From the NCBI GenBank assembly GCA_018398765.1, contig JAHBMJ010004628.1:1-30000 (forward strand): a stretch of DNA of 30,000 nt. The letters are read 5' to 3'. Numbering within the stretch: position 1 is the stretch's first letter; each line of letters begins with the position of its first letter. A program made the translations under genes and the position numbers. Under the pieces are notes generated by a model. It was not told where the DNA came from. It saw only the letters and a program-made list of their open reading frames with translations, and searched no databases. Below, in pieces: positions 21,160 through 30,000 of the stretch. The DNA comes from Chromera velia (Eukaryota > Sar > Chromeraceae).

Positions 21160-23015
21160 TGGAGAAAAACAGAGAGAAGTGGGAGAAACGACTGAAAGAC
21201 GGGTGAAGGGGGAAGGGAGAGACAACTCTACCACGATCAAAACAACGAAAGGGCATGAAGAAGGAAGGAAGGAAGGACGGAAGGAAGGAAGAAAGGCATG
21301 GATGGAGGAAGGAAGGAAAGAAGGACGGATGGAATGAAGCCATGCCTTCAGAGAGAAAAAATTTCGGATCGCCCCCATGAGCGGAAGGAAGACGAGTCAT
21401 GGGAGAGAGGGGCAGGGAGACACCCCTGTCACACGAAAGATGCTGCCAAAGCAAGAACCCCGATACCAGGAGAAAAAGAAATTCAGATTGAAACCCGCTG
21501 ACCTCCCAGCACTCATTCAGACTCTCCCACCTGCTTTGAGGGCACACATCAAAGAAAGAAAGAAAGAAAGAAAGAAAGAAAAGAAAGATCCTGAGGTGAA
21601 AAAAAAGAACAACAACAAGAAAAGGTAACATGGATTCACGTAGCACAAAAACTTTAGAGCACGCTGTCTCTTGAAGGAAAGTCCAAAAAATAAGCCCCCC
21701 TCCGTCCATTCTCCGTTTGCTGTATTGTTCAGTCCATTCAAATATTCCGCCGTTCACTCATTCATTCATTCTTTCGTTTCTCCTTTTCCGGTCACCCACT
21801 CGACACTCACTGATTGCATCCTCCATTGAACACCTGAAGTGCCTCACGCTTCCTTCAGATTGGTCAAGCAGACCGAGTGACTGGACGTTCAGAGAGAAAA
21901 GAAAAGAGAAAAGGGATTGAAACGAGAGAACTGCAGCTGTCAAGTAGATCAGAAAGGGAAGCAACGAAGAAGGAAAGGAACCTGGAGGACGGAAAAGGCC
22001 AATAGACGGACACGATATTCGGATTGTCGGACTCAAAGTAGTCCTCCCTGATTGTCACCTCCTTCGGCCGGTGTTTGTACGCAGGCCTGCATGCATGCGC
22101 TCAGACGGGAAGGAAGGAAGGAAGGAAGGACACCGCGTGAGTGCAGTCGAGGGCTGAACAGACAAACGCCGGAGAGGACAGGAGACAAGGAGAGAGCCAT
22201 TTGAGGGATCGAGACGAGAAATTCTCAGCTCATAAGAGTTGCCACAGAAGAGGTGTCATCCTCGGTGGAAGAAAAAAGGAAGAGGACTTTTGTGAGGATT
22301 GAACGAAACCAACCACGATAGTACCGAGGAGAGCTCAAGAAAGTCGCACAGTCCGGAAAAGAAGGACAATAGAAAGGGAAAAGCAGAGGAATGTTCGAAG
22401 AGAGGAAGGAGGCTTGCAGACGAAAAAACAGAAGGGAGGGAAGACAGAGGGTATGTTGGATACATGAAGAGACGGCGAAAGAAAGAACAAGCGTACGTAC
22501 ATAAATTGGGGGGCCCTGCCCGTAGATCGCGCTTTGTTGCCAACTCCCCAATGGAACACGTGCTGTCTCTCCTTCCGAGTACGCACGTACGGCTTCACAT
22601 CTTCTTCTGCAGCCTCTGTCTCCTCAGGAGGAAAAAGAGTTCCCGGCTCAATCGGCCGGAGGGCAGGACGACCTCGCACCTCCCCCCTCTGTCTGTCTAT
22701 TGCCGCTTGAATTTCACTGACACCTCGTTGAAACTTCGAGGGGATCCGAGCTTTCTCAGCACTCTCGTCTATCGGATCCTCAGGTGCACTGGCTGGTCTT
22801 TTGACGTCTTTTCGAAGACGAGCTGTGGCTTTGCTCTGATCCTTGAACTTCTTCAAGTCTCTGAACACCGTCTCGTTCGGGACCCACAGCCGCATCCTTC
22901 GCCCGTAAGCACGAGTCTGGCAAAATAGCGCTCCGGGAAAGCAGCCACTTCCTTTCAGTCGAGAAAAGCCCGGAGTCCGATGACGAAGCGCTGCTTGCAA
23001 GCATAGACGTTCCAT
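20514..23015 (-). CDS. AP2-like domain protein with presequence-like N-terminus, 4 exons
   Basis: Minus-strand exons: 23015-22501, 22086-21982, 21530-21503 (28 nt) and 20627-20514. They total 762 nt (253 residues), all in phase, with donors GTACGT, GTTCCT and GTCAGC. The ATG at 23015 opens a basic, Arg/Ser/Leu-rich, acid-poor stretch of ~45 residues (MERLCLQAALRHRTPGFSRL through TRAYGRRMR) that looks like a mitochondrial presequence. The middle is charged and probably linker. The C-terminal ~60 residues match the AP2/ERF fold pattern: NIVSVYWPFPSSRW, then VCWFENGKLTARPFAVKKHG, then IERAKKLAFAYYDKL (tryptophans, ENGK, F-VKK-G, AK-LA-Y). In apicomplexans and relatives AP2 domains occur in transcription factors; from memory, AP2-like proteins have also been found as mitoribosomal components. 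The presequence favours an organellar role, but that is inference. Confidence 0.75.
20628..21502 (-). repeat. Last intron of the AP2-like gene, microsatellite-rich
   Basis: This 875-bp intron carries (AGAC)n blocks (about 20935-20968 and 21012-21066, grading into AGAA/GATA variants), (CA)n at about 21099-21125, (GA)n at about 21126-21153 and GGAA-type repeats at about 21260-21330 on the plus strand. It is read as the pyrimidine/TG-rich complement in the transcript. The 369-codon open frame on the minus strand here is a repeat artefact. Confidence 0.8.
21531..22500 (-). other. Introns 1 and 2 of the AP2-like gene
   Basis: Intron 1 spans 22087-22500 (GTACGT donor, acceptor gcatgcatgcag) and has a GGAA run at about 22109-22130. 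Intron 2 spans 21531-21981 (donor GTTCCT, acceptor ccctcaaagcag) and has an (AAAG)n run at about 21551-21590. The 105-nt exon 21982-22086 lies between them. No other coding content was seen. Confidence 0.65.
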
Positions 23016-24059
23016 GGCAGGGTATCCTTCCAGCTAGGGAGACGGCAGCTGCATGCACGGAGACGGGGTACAAGGATTCAGCGAGATTGCCATTGAACGG
23101 GGCAGATCAGGCAGCCAGTGGACGTGATTGTGTGGCAGTGGATGATGACATCGAACCATTCGTGGTTTGAATATACATACATTGAAGGGGTGTACAGTGA
23201 CATTGCATGGGTGTCGACAAGTATATAAGATGCGTGTGACGCCTGACTGTATATGCGCACTGATCGATCGAGCTGAGCAACCCCCCTCACGAGAGTTTCT
23301 TTGCTGCACAGCACACCCGTAGAAGACACAGAAAAACCTATGTGGACAAAGGGCGCAAGCACGAGAGCCTCATGTCTCCACTTCTTCGAAAAAAAAGGCT
23401 ATCTGACCATTTTCTGGAAGGGAGCAAGCGACAAGCAAAACGTAGGGTATCCCTCGGGAACAGGAGACGGGAGACGCTTTGCTCTCTGTGGGGCCACTCG
23501 ATCCTGCAATTCCTTCCTTGCGTGCTTCGATTCACTGATGTTTCCGCGGAGTTTCCAACTCCGTGCTCCAAGTGAATACAGATGTGACGCAAACAGACGC
23601 GACTCCGTACGTGTCCTGCAGTGCCTTGAATCCTCTCCTTCTCGATCTCAGATGTCTCAGATGGAAGGTTTGTAGTCGTTCGGCGCGCTCGCTTTGCGCG
23701 CGCTCGATCCTGCAATAGCCTGCATGCATGCATGCATGGCGCGCGCGAGCATCGATCGCGCGAGCCATGCGCGAGCCATGCAAGCAACACATCGATCCGA
23801 ACAACACATGCATGCGCCCGTTGCAAGGAGACGCGGCAACGGAATCTCTCAGACCGTAACACAGATTGGCCGGTGGCTTTATTGAAAGAGAATTTTCAGG
23901 GTTTGAAAGGAGAAGGGCTTTTTAACCTGAACGAGCCTCTAAAAGGAATTTCGATGTGCTTGCCTGCCTGGTTTTGTGTCTCGACTTTGATCCCTCCTCT
24001 GCTAAGAACGTGCTCCTGCAAGAAACCATGTCACCGACGCGGCGCGGCGCCAAGACGCA
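23016..24059. other. Divergent intergenic region
   Basis: This separates the minus-strand AP2-like gene from the plus-strand kinase-like locus. A TATA-like tatataag lies at 23222-23229 on plus, but no transcript start can be tied to it. Positions 23683-23820 are rich in GCGC, CGATCG and GCATGC palindromes. Open frames such as 23301-23675 plus have no recognisable similarity. 5' exons of the downstream locus may be hidden here but were not identified. Confidence 0.5.
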
Positions 24060-24290
24060 GATAAGGACAGCACTCTGAAGTACGAGTGGAAAGAGACGTT
24101 CACTGTCTCCGACCGCTCTCGTCCTCGAGACTCTCAGACTGTCCGTGCTCGAGAAAGGAGTAGATCCCGTGACAGGTGGAGCGCTTGGGCCCCGGAGACG
24201 GTCCCTCCGGCCTCCCCCTTGCGATCAAGAGGATCGACCTGCTTGGGAGTCGACGGGGAGCTCCTCGAGAACTGGGTGAAGGTGGACCAG
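24060..24290 (+). other. Possible C2-domain remnant spread over shifted frames
   Basis: Successive stretches in different plus frames read like consecutive parts of a C2 domain: KDSTLKYEWKETFTVSDRSR (from ~24065), LETLRLSVLEKGVDPVTGGA (from ~24123), GLPLAIKRIDLLG (from ~24209) and VDGELLENWVKVDQ (from ~24249). The order (…W-ETFTV, …LRLSVL-K, …LPL..IDLL, DGELLENW) fits the second half of a C2 domain followed directly by a kinase aC helix. The AIKRIDLLG piece could instead be the kinase VAIK strand. The frame changes cannot be explained by introns of these lengths, so either the gene is broken or the sequence has indel errors. Confidence 0.35.
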
Positions 24291-24548
24291 TTTCTGCGGG
24301 AAGTGAGAGCGATGGAGGCCTTGAACGACCCGAACGTCTTGTCCTCTCTCCAGTCAGGCATTGCGGAGTTCTACCTCCACATCGTGATGCCCCGGATGAA
24401 GCAGGACCTGGATACTCGCCGGCGCGCGATTCCCGTCCGCCCGCCCGACGTTTGGAGTGAGTCTGAGTGTCGGCCGTATGTCCTCAGAATTTCTCGTGGA
24501 GTGGAGCGGATCCACAGAGCGGGCATCATGCAGAGGGACCTCAAAGTG

Positions 24549-27500
24549 GTCAGTCAGCCTCAGTGGGGGAGAGAAAGGGGGGGACCAAGAATGCAGTTTG
24601 ACATGCTCCTTTCTGCCCAGCCGCCGGCATCGAGTTTCTAGTCGCTTGCCTGGCACATTCCAACATCAGAGGCAACAGTTCACAGAGGCGCAAGGCGGCT
24701 CAAGAAATTTACCAAGGGTGCAAGGAGCTTGTGACATGTCCGCTCGGGCACCGAGACTTTCAGGTGCTGCGACGGTAATCTTGAGATCATGGATAAAGGA
24801 CATCGCGTGTCTGCAGATCCCAACTGTGCGGTCGAAGTGACCAAGGTGTCGTGCGACAGCAAGAACAAGGATAGAAGACATCCAGATGAGTTTCTTGTGC
24901 TCCCAGCGGAGTTCGAAAAAGGGGTGCTCGGTGCAGACAGCAACGTAGTGGTTCTCTGTGGCGGCGAAGAACCAGCTGCCGCAGAGCTCCACTGGGTCCT
25001 CTGGTCTCTCGACAAGCTGACGAGGACCACAGCCGGCAAAGGTGAGCAGTGGGGATGTATGAGATTGAACCTGAAAAGAGGGAGAACTCCGGCTCGAAAG
25101 TGGAGCAGGTAAGAGAGGGCATGATTTAGCAGCTCATGGATGAATCTTTTCTGGAGTATTTCCGATTTCAGAGATCATGCATGAGCGAGCGGCACACACC
25201 AGAAGGCAAGCACGCTGTTCTGACGACTGCATGGAAATGGACGCGTGCATCTGCCTGCAGCATGACGACCCGGACTTACCTGCATACCTGAGGTGCGAAT
25301 CCCTCGACGTCTTCAGAATCGAAGAAAACAATTCTCATTTTGGCTCCTTGGTTGGTTTGTAGATGCGTGAGACTGTCTCAACGACTCCAAATGTCATACC
25401 AAAAGTTTGTTGAGCTCAGGCTGTAAGTTCTGTCGCAGTATTCAAGTGAGTTCCCCCCTTTTTAGTTCAAATTGCGACAAATCTGTGCGCGCAGCTCCAC
25501 CCTTTCTCTTAATAGTAATTTACCTGCCTTGTCTCTGCTTGAACCCTGCTTGTTTTTCTCCTTGTCTCTGCTTGAACCCTGCTTGTTTTTCTCCTTGTCT
25601 CTGCTTGAACCCTGCTTGTTTTTCTCCTTGTCTCTGCTTGAACCCTGCTTGTTTTTCAATCGATCGATCATAGCTTGCTCTGATTCCTCTATGCAGCAGG
25701 AGAGATCTTCATGGAACCCATGTGCGGTCGGCAAAATCAGCATCGGCAATTGTGAACGAAACGACCCGATCGAGTTCACAGCCAATGTGGAACACCATGC
25801 AAAGTTACTGGGTGAGCTCAGGAAGTCCACTGTGGGCACTCCAGGTTGGAAGCTTTCAGTCGTCTCGAGGAAAGAAGAGGACACTGTTTGGCAGGAGGGC
25901 AATTTGGACGCGGAGGTCAGTATGATTGAGATAGGTCTTCACAATATGAAAAGAATTCTGAAGCAAGCTTTGATCTGTGGTAGAAATCTTTTCACATGCC
26001 CCCCGTAAAGTCTTTTGTGATGCGTATCTGTCTGGCACTTGAACAAATGCCATGGCCCTGAAATCTCTTCGCACTACGCTTCTCGGACATCAAAGTGCGT
26101 GCGTACCTTGGAGATGCAAGGTCGCAGCTGCATGCAAAAATTCAATCAGGTGGATGGGTGCTTATCAGCAAACTGGCAGTATCCTTGAATATTTTGTGTG
26201 TTTGTTTTCGATCTTCAAGCTGTCATCTGAATCAGTAGAGAGACTGTGGGCTACTTTCAATTTGACGCAAGTTCGGAGTTCGTGCGTGAATTGCAAGGTG
26301 TCTTCTCTGCAGGTCTCAGAAGACGACAGTCGGCGCACTATGCGGGCAGTCGTCAGGTCAGGCAAACTCTGGATGGACACGGAGGCCACTCTGAGAAGGC
26401 CATCAAGGAGGCAGCCCGAATCGTGGCTGCGGATCCCACGAGGCAGATTCGGGGAGATCCAGCCACGATGGGGTACAGGAGGGCTGCCGTGCACTCTATC
26501 TGGCCTTCCTCGCGGTGTGTCTGCAGGTAAAAAAGCTTGTGCATGTGCAGAACCCTGAAGTGAGATGATTCTGAGTCACTGAACGGACAATGCCTCGATA
26601 TACACACAAAAATGCCTTGAGAACACATTCATCTGTCTCTCGTTCTACTTTTGCATTATCACTGGCACAATCAAGAGATTCTCTCTGTGTTGCAAAACCA
26701 TTTCTCCCTCAATTCTCCATGAGCGTCCCGGCTGCGTGCGGTTTCATTTCCAGCATGTTCCAACATACGCGAAACTTCTGCTTCCCTTATCATTCACAGT
26801 TTCCGACTGCCTGTATGCCTCAACGTGTCTGTCTGTCCTTCTCATCAATCTTTCAGCCTTCCTTCCTTGTCCCGGCTGAGTTCTTCGAGAGCACCCTGAA
26901 GAGCTCCGGTCAGTCCTTACCTCTCGCAGGACGTCATTCGTGGGGGTGGGGGTGGGGGCGGTGGAGATGGAATGGCCCTGCAATGTATAAATACACAGTA
27001 ACTGTCGAAGGTCATCGTTTGTTCGTTCGCCTTGAACCTTCCAGGGCTTAGAAGGGGAAGAAGTCTCAGATTGAACTTTGTTTAATTCTCACCAAGGATC
27101 CATTCTCAAACTGCATGAGTTGATTTCGAATTCCGGCAGAAGGGCGATGGTCAACGAGCCTATAACGCTAGCTTCCGTGTTTCCTGTCATTGGACTCATT
27201 GAGCCTCTCGTTCTCATATCCGCAATTTCTTTCGTCATGCAGACGCCCCGAGGACCCCCGAGCAGGGAACTGAAGGACCCGTCAGTCCCATTCTGTGAAT
27301 GTTTACACACGTCGACGTCTAAGCTTTCTCTCCTTTCATCCGTCTTTCAATTAGGTGTCAGTCAATCCCTTCCAGGCACTCAAGCAAGCCTTCTCTCCGT
27401 CAGTGCCTTTCGCTTCTTTTGAGTATGCCTCCCTCGAAGGGTTAATTTGTCTCTCCTGCATGTCCTTCTTCTTTCAGCCTTCATGCCTGCTTTTTGTCTG

Positions 27501-28194
27501 CACGAATGCGATCATGAGACAGCATGTGCGCACCGATCTATTGATACATGATTCCAATTTCCCCTGTTCGCATGACTGTCTCGATCATTCCTACCTCTGC
27601 TCTCGCTTTCACTCTTCCGCTCAGGTGGGGGAGCTCGAGGACCAAGAGGAGCAGGTCTGTCTCTCTCATCCTATTGCATGAGCGTCTTTTTGTGGCTGCC
27701 TACTTTTGTGAGCGCACGTGTGCCTGCTCGTGTTTGCGTTGCCGACGGTCTAATCTCTCTGTTTTTCTTTGTGACTTCCTGCGTGCCAGCTTGGCTGCCG
27801 CTATGCCCAGACTGTCTCTGGGTATGCTTGTTGAACGATTGAGAGGAAGAAAGTAAGTAATGCAAAAAAGAGGTGATGGAGTTTGTTTTCCATGTCGATT
27901 TGTCTCCTACTTTAATTAATTGTTGTTTGCCTTTCAGTTTGTCCGCCTACCTTCCCACATACCTAGTCACCTGTATGTCAGTTGAATTTGAAAATTATTT
28001 TTGAGAATGTCCATCTGGCAAATTTGCCCTCATCTGAAGCCAGTCGTGTCTCTGTCTCTTTTGTCATTTTCTCCGTCTGTCAGTGAGGGCTCTTTGCTTA
28101 ATTCTGTCCATATCATGAGTTCTGTCTGCATGTCTTGCTCTCTGTCATGCATTCGCTGAATGATACCGGTACATGTACCACTGAGTGTTTGCAG
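24549..28194 (+). other. 3.6-kb intron of the kinase-like locus with exon-like islands
   Basis: Between the two halves of the catalytic loop are segments with coding character bounded by AG and GT. 24621-24774 has GIEFLVACLAHSNIRGN and QRRKAAQEIYQGCKELV (HEAT/ARM-like feel). 24817-25041 joins 25172 in phase; the joined frame (FLVLPAEFEKGVLGADSNVV, ELHWVLWSLDKLTRTTAGK, EIMHERAAHTRRQARC) ends at a TAG at 25362. 25697-25915 (IEFTANVEHHAKLLGEL, then GTCAGT) joins 26313-26526 (VSEDDSRRTMRAVVRSGKLW). A chain 26857-26908, 27243-27280, 27355-27398, 27625-27654, 27790-27852, 27938-27972 is phase-consistent (PSFLVPAEFFESTLKSS … MPRLSLGMLVERLRGRN). None joins exon 28195 without a stop. They may be a nested or rearranged gene, or remnants; no family was recognised. 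Confidence 0.4.
25527..25658. repeat. 33-bp tandem repeat, 4 copies
   Basis: Four nearly perfect copies of ccttgtctctgcttgaac plus cctgcttgtttttct run in tandem. The unit is a multiple of three, so it stays open in several frames (LLEPCLFFSLS repeated), but it sits just upstream of the acceptor at 25697 and is probably intronic pyrimidine-rich DNA. Confidence 0.9.
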
Positions 28195-29534
28195 AAAATT
28201 ATTCTCATCGGCTATGATGAGAAGGTAAAGGTTGCAGACATGGGGCTTGTCCAGTGTGTCGACAATCTGAAGGCCATGGGCGTGTAAGAAGGAGCGGTAG
28301 GAACAGCTTCGGTCAGTCACCGTTTGTTACAGATCTTCCTTTTTGTTCTCTGGTGTCTCTTTTCTCTGTGCTGATTTCATTCAATCAAACGTCGCATCTC
28401 AGTAGCATTATCGCAAGACTTTCGTCACAAGACTTTCATTTCAGTAGACATCTTTGTCGCAGTTGCTGCACGCCTGTACACCACTTTTCACGAGCCTCCT
28501 AACAGCCTGGTTTTCTACTTGCTGACGGTGCGAGATCAATCAATTCTGCTAGATTGTTTCACAACATTCTGCGGTTTGTTTGTCTTTGTCAATCCTGCTA
28601 CAACAAAGTCGATTGAAAAATCTTTAATGCTTCTTTACCTGGCCTTCGGTTGAAGATCCTGAACGCATGATTGTCATGTTCAATCCGCTACATGACATCT
28701 CTCTGGTTTCTCTGGTCTCTCTTTGCAGACTGCGGCTCCTGAAGTGCGGGACGGCAAGTACAAGACCTCGGCCGACATGTGGTCGTTGGGGTGCATGGTC
28801 TACAAGCTCTTCTTCGGGGTTGAGGTCTTCACGAGCTCTCCAAGCACGAGGGAGCTCCAGAAGGGAAAGTGGACGGTACAGAAGCATGCACCTTTCTGAG
28901 AGGAACTTCGGGCACGCTTGGGAGAGCCTGTCGGAGGATGCGAAGCTGATCTTGAACTTGCTGCTGCAGGTTGGTGTAAGATCGTGATTTTCAAGAATCG
29001 AAATTCATTTCTCTTCTTCTCATTTCCGTTCTTCTCCTTCTGACCAGACGGAAAGAAGACTGCGCCAAATGTTCGCCCCACATTCTCTCTATTCACGACG
29101 TACGGAAGCGAGTCTGCACCCAAGGCTGCCATGGACTCGTTCATGGTCAATCACTTCTGTATACGTAACTATATATGTTCGACGTGCACGTGTATATTGA
29201 CTCCCACATGCATGCAACCCGGTCTTTTTTTCTCTTTTCAATACTTTACAGGTGCCCACGATGCCGACCCACATGGACCTCCCCCCGTCCCCAACGCCCA
29301 CCCCCTCCCGCCCGCGCCGGGCCTTCCCGTCATTCCGGCCCCCACCGCCAACGCGCCCACTGACGAGCACATGGACATCGTTCCCCCAACTCTACACGTG
29401 CCCGATTGGGAGGTGCCCGTCCAGCCAGATGTACAACCTAGCGATCCACGGGAAGTCATGCATCCTCTCGTTCCTTCTTCTGAGGAGACGGCACGGGTCT
29501 GACTCTCTCGGTGAGGCCGAGCAAGAAGTCCTCC

Positions 29535-29801
29535 ATGGGGATTGAGGGGGATGCAGAGACTTGCATGCTTTTTGGCAAGGGCGTCAAGGGCCGCTCGAAA
29601 ACCTTGCGCTTGAAGTTCCGGAAGTTTGGGCTTCCGGACGTGGATGGGGGGATTTCAGACGCTCAAGTCAAGACGGTGTGGGATGCTGCTCAGGCGGTGA
29701 AGGAACAATGGAGGAAAGACCTCCTCGCAGCGAACGGGCGGCTCTCTACTCTTCCTGAGGAGACAGATGCTCAGCGCCATCGTGCGGTTGCCCCCCCTTA
29801 G
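29535..29801 (+). CDS. Unidentified 88-residue open frame
   Basis: The ATG at 29535 opens MGIEGDAETCMLFGKGVKGR, then SKTLRLKFRKFGL, DGGISDAQVKTVWDAAQAV and KEQWRKDLLAANGRLS, ending TAG at 29801. Composition and helical, charged content look like real protein. It begins 32 bp after the kinase-like stop, in a different frame, and its frame is open upstream to about 29511. It may therefore be the true C-terminal end of the kinase-like protein shifted out of frame, a later exon (an AG at 29553 precedes AGACTTGC), or an independent small gene. No family was recognised. Confidence 0.4.
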   Translation: MGIEGDAETCMLFGKGVKGRSKTLRLKFRKFGLPDVDGGISDAQVKTVWDAAQAVKEQWRKDLLAANGRLSTLPEETDAQRHRAVAPP

Positions 29802-30000
29802 ACGGTCAGCCAGCATCAGCCAGCCAGTCAGTCGCTCATCAAGTCACAAAGCAGCCAGCCAGACATCGTCCTCGCAGGAGCAAACGGTTGGGGCGGTTTT
29901 TTACGTCTACTTTCCAAAGGCTAGGAGTCAAAGACATTGACCTGTGCTTTTTTTCTTCTCAACTGAGAGCCATGCACTCACTGGGCCAGCTGAACGCCTT
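29802..30000. other. Right-edge non-coding stretch
   Basis: This is short CAGC/CAGCCAGT-rich sequence followed by unique DNA. No gene or RNA was recognised before the window ends. Confidence 0.5.

Larger units (their letters stand above)
24246..29502 (+). pseudogene. Kinase-like locus, probably a decayed or catalytically dead protein kinase
   Basis: Kinase pieces appear in order on plus. 24246-24548: aC (FLREVRAMEALNDPNVL), hinge (EFYLHIVMPRMKQDL) and catalytic loop (IHRAGIMQRDLKV). 28195-28281: KIILIGYDEKVKVADMGLVQ. 28729-28973: TAAPEV, then SADMWSLGCMVYKLFFG, then WESLSEDAKLILNLLLQ. 29048-29158: subdomain XI (DGKKTAPNVRPTFSLF to MDSFMVNHFC). 29252-29502: a Pro/acidic tail ending TGA. Exon phases agree at the four introns (donors GTCAGT, GTGTAA, GTGTAA, GTATAC). 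Against function: HRD is QRD, the metal-binding Asn of the loop is Ile (LKVKIIL for LKPENIL), DFG is DMG, a +1/-1 shift lies near 24245, and an in-frame TGA at 28897 forces a shift at 28890-28897 before SERNFGHAWE. Indels could be sequencing errors, but the altered motifs could not. No N-lobe start was found. Confidence 0.6.

Noticed and set aside
20648..21757. 369-codon minus-strand open frame
   Set aside because: It is made largely of translated microsatellites and covers an intron and the 28-nt exon of the AP2-like gene.

Overview
This is a window of eukaryotic nuclear DNA. Its genes are split by spliceosomal introns, it has a flagellar-axoneme gene, it carries many microsatellites, and it shows no bacterial operon structure. 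Three things hint at a flagellated alveolate, perhaps a chromerid such as Chromera velia: a protein with a single AP2-like domain and a mitochondrial-looking N-terminus, a CFAP57-type ciliary gene, and GT-AG introns that rule against typical dinoflagellates. This placement is inference; no species-diagnostic sequence such as rRNA was seen.

Layout. Positions 1-5388 are an unbroken degenerate tandem array of a ~48-bp unit that enters from the left edge. Every unit contains a pyrimidine run ending in TTTGCAG, so it resembles a 3' splice site. Positions 5389-6735 are intergenic and hold two ~110-bp direct repeats. Positions 6733-7322 form a foldback (MITE-like) element with ~180-200-bp inverted arms, about 200 bp upstream of the next gene. 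Positions 7534-17748 (+) are a 12-exon gene for the axonemal protein CFAP57 (WDR65). I could join every exon boundary with consistent phase, giving a 2039-residue protein. An AT-rich spacer follows (17749-18493).

Two minus-strand genes come next: the last exon of an unidentified gene (18494-18732) and a four-exon gene (20514-23015) for a 253-residue AP2-like protein with a presequence-like N-terminus. The DNA among and inside them is crowded with simple repeats. From about 24.06 kb to 29.5 kb the plus strand holds a broken protein-kinase-like locus. It has possible C2-like remnants in several frames, an aC-to-catalytic-loop exon, a 3.6-kb intron splitting the catalytic loop and filled with further exon-like islands, then the DMG, APE and C-lobe exons. 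It contains at least two apparent frameshifts and altered catalytic motifs (QRD, Asn to Ile, DMG). A small ORF (29535-29801) follows.

The genes do not form an obvious pathway. A theme that runs through the window is splicing: many introns start GTCAGT rather than GTAAGT/GTGAGT, some donors and acceptors abut or merge with microsatellites, and the left array is a long series of acceptor look-alikes.
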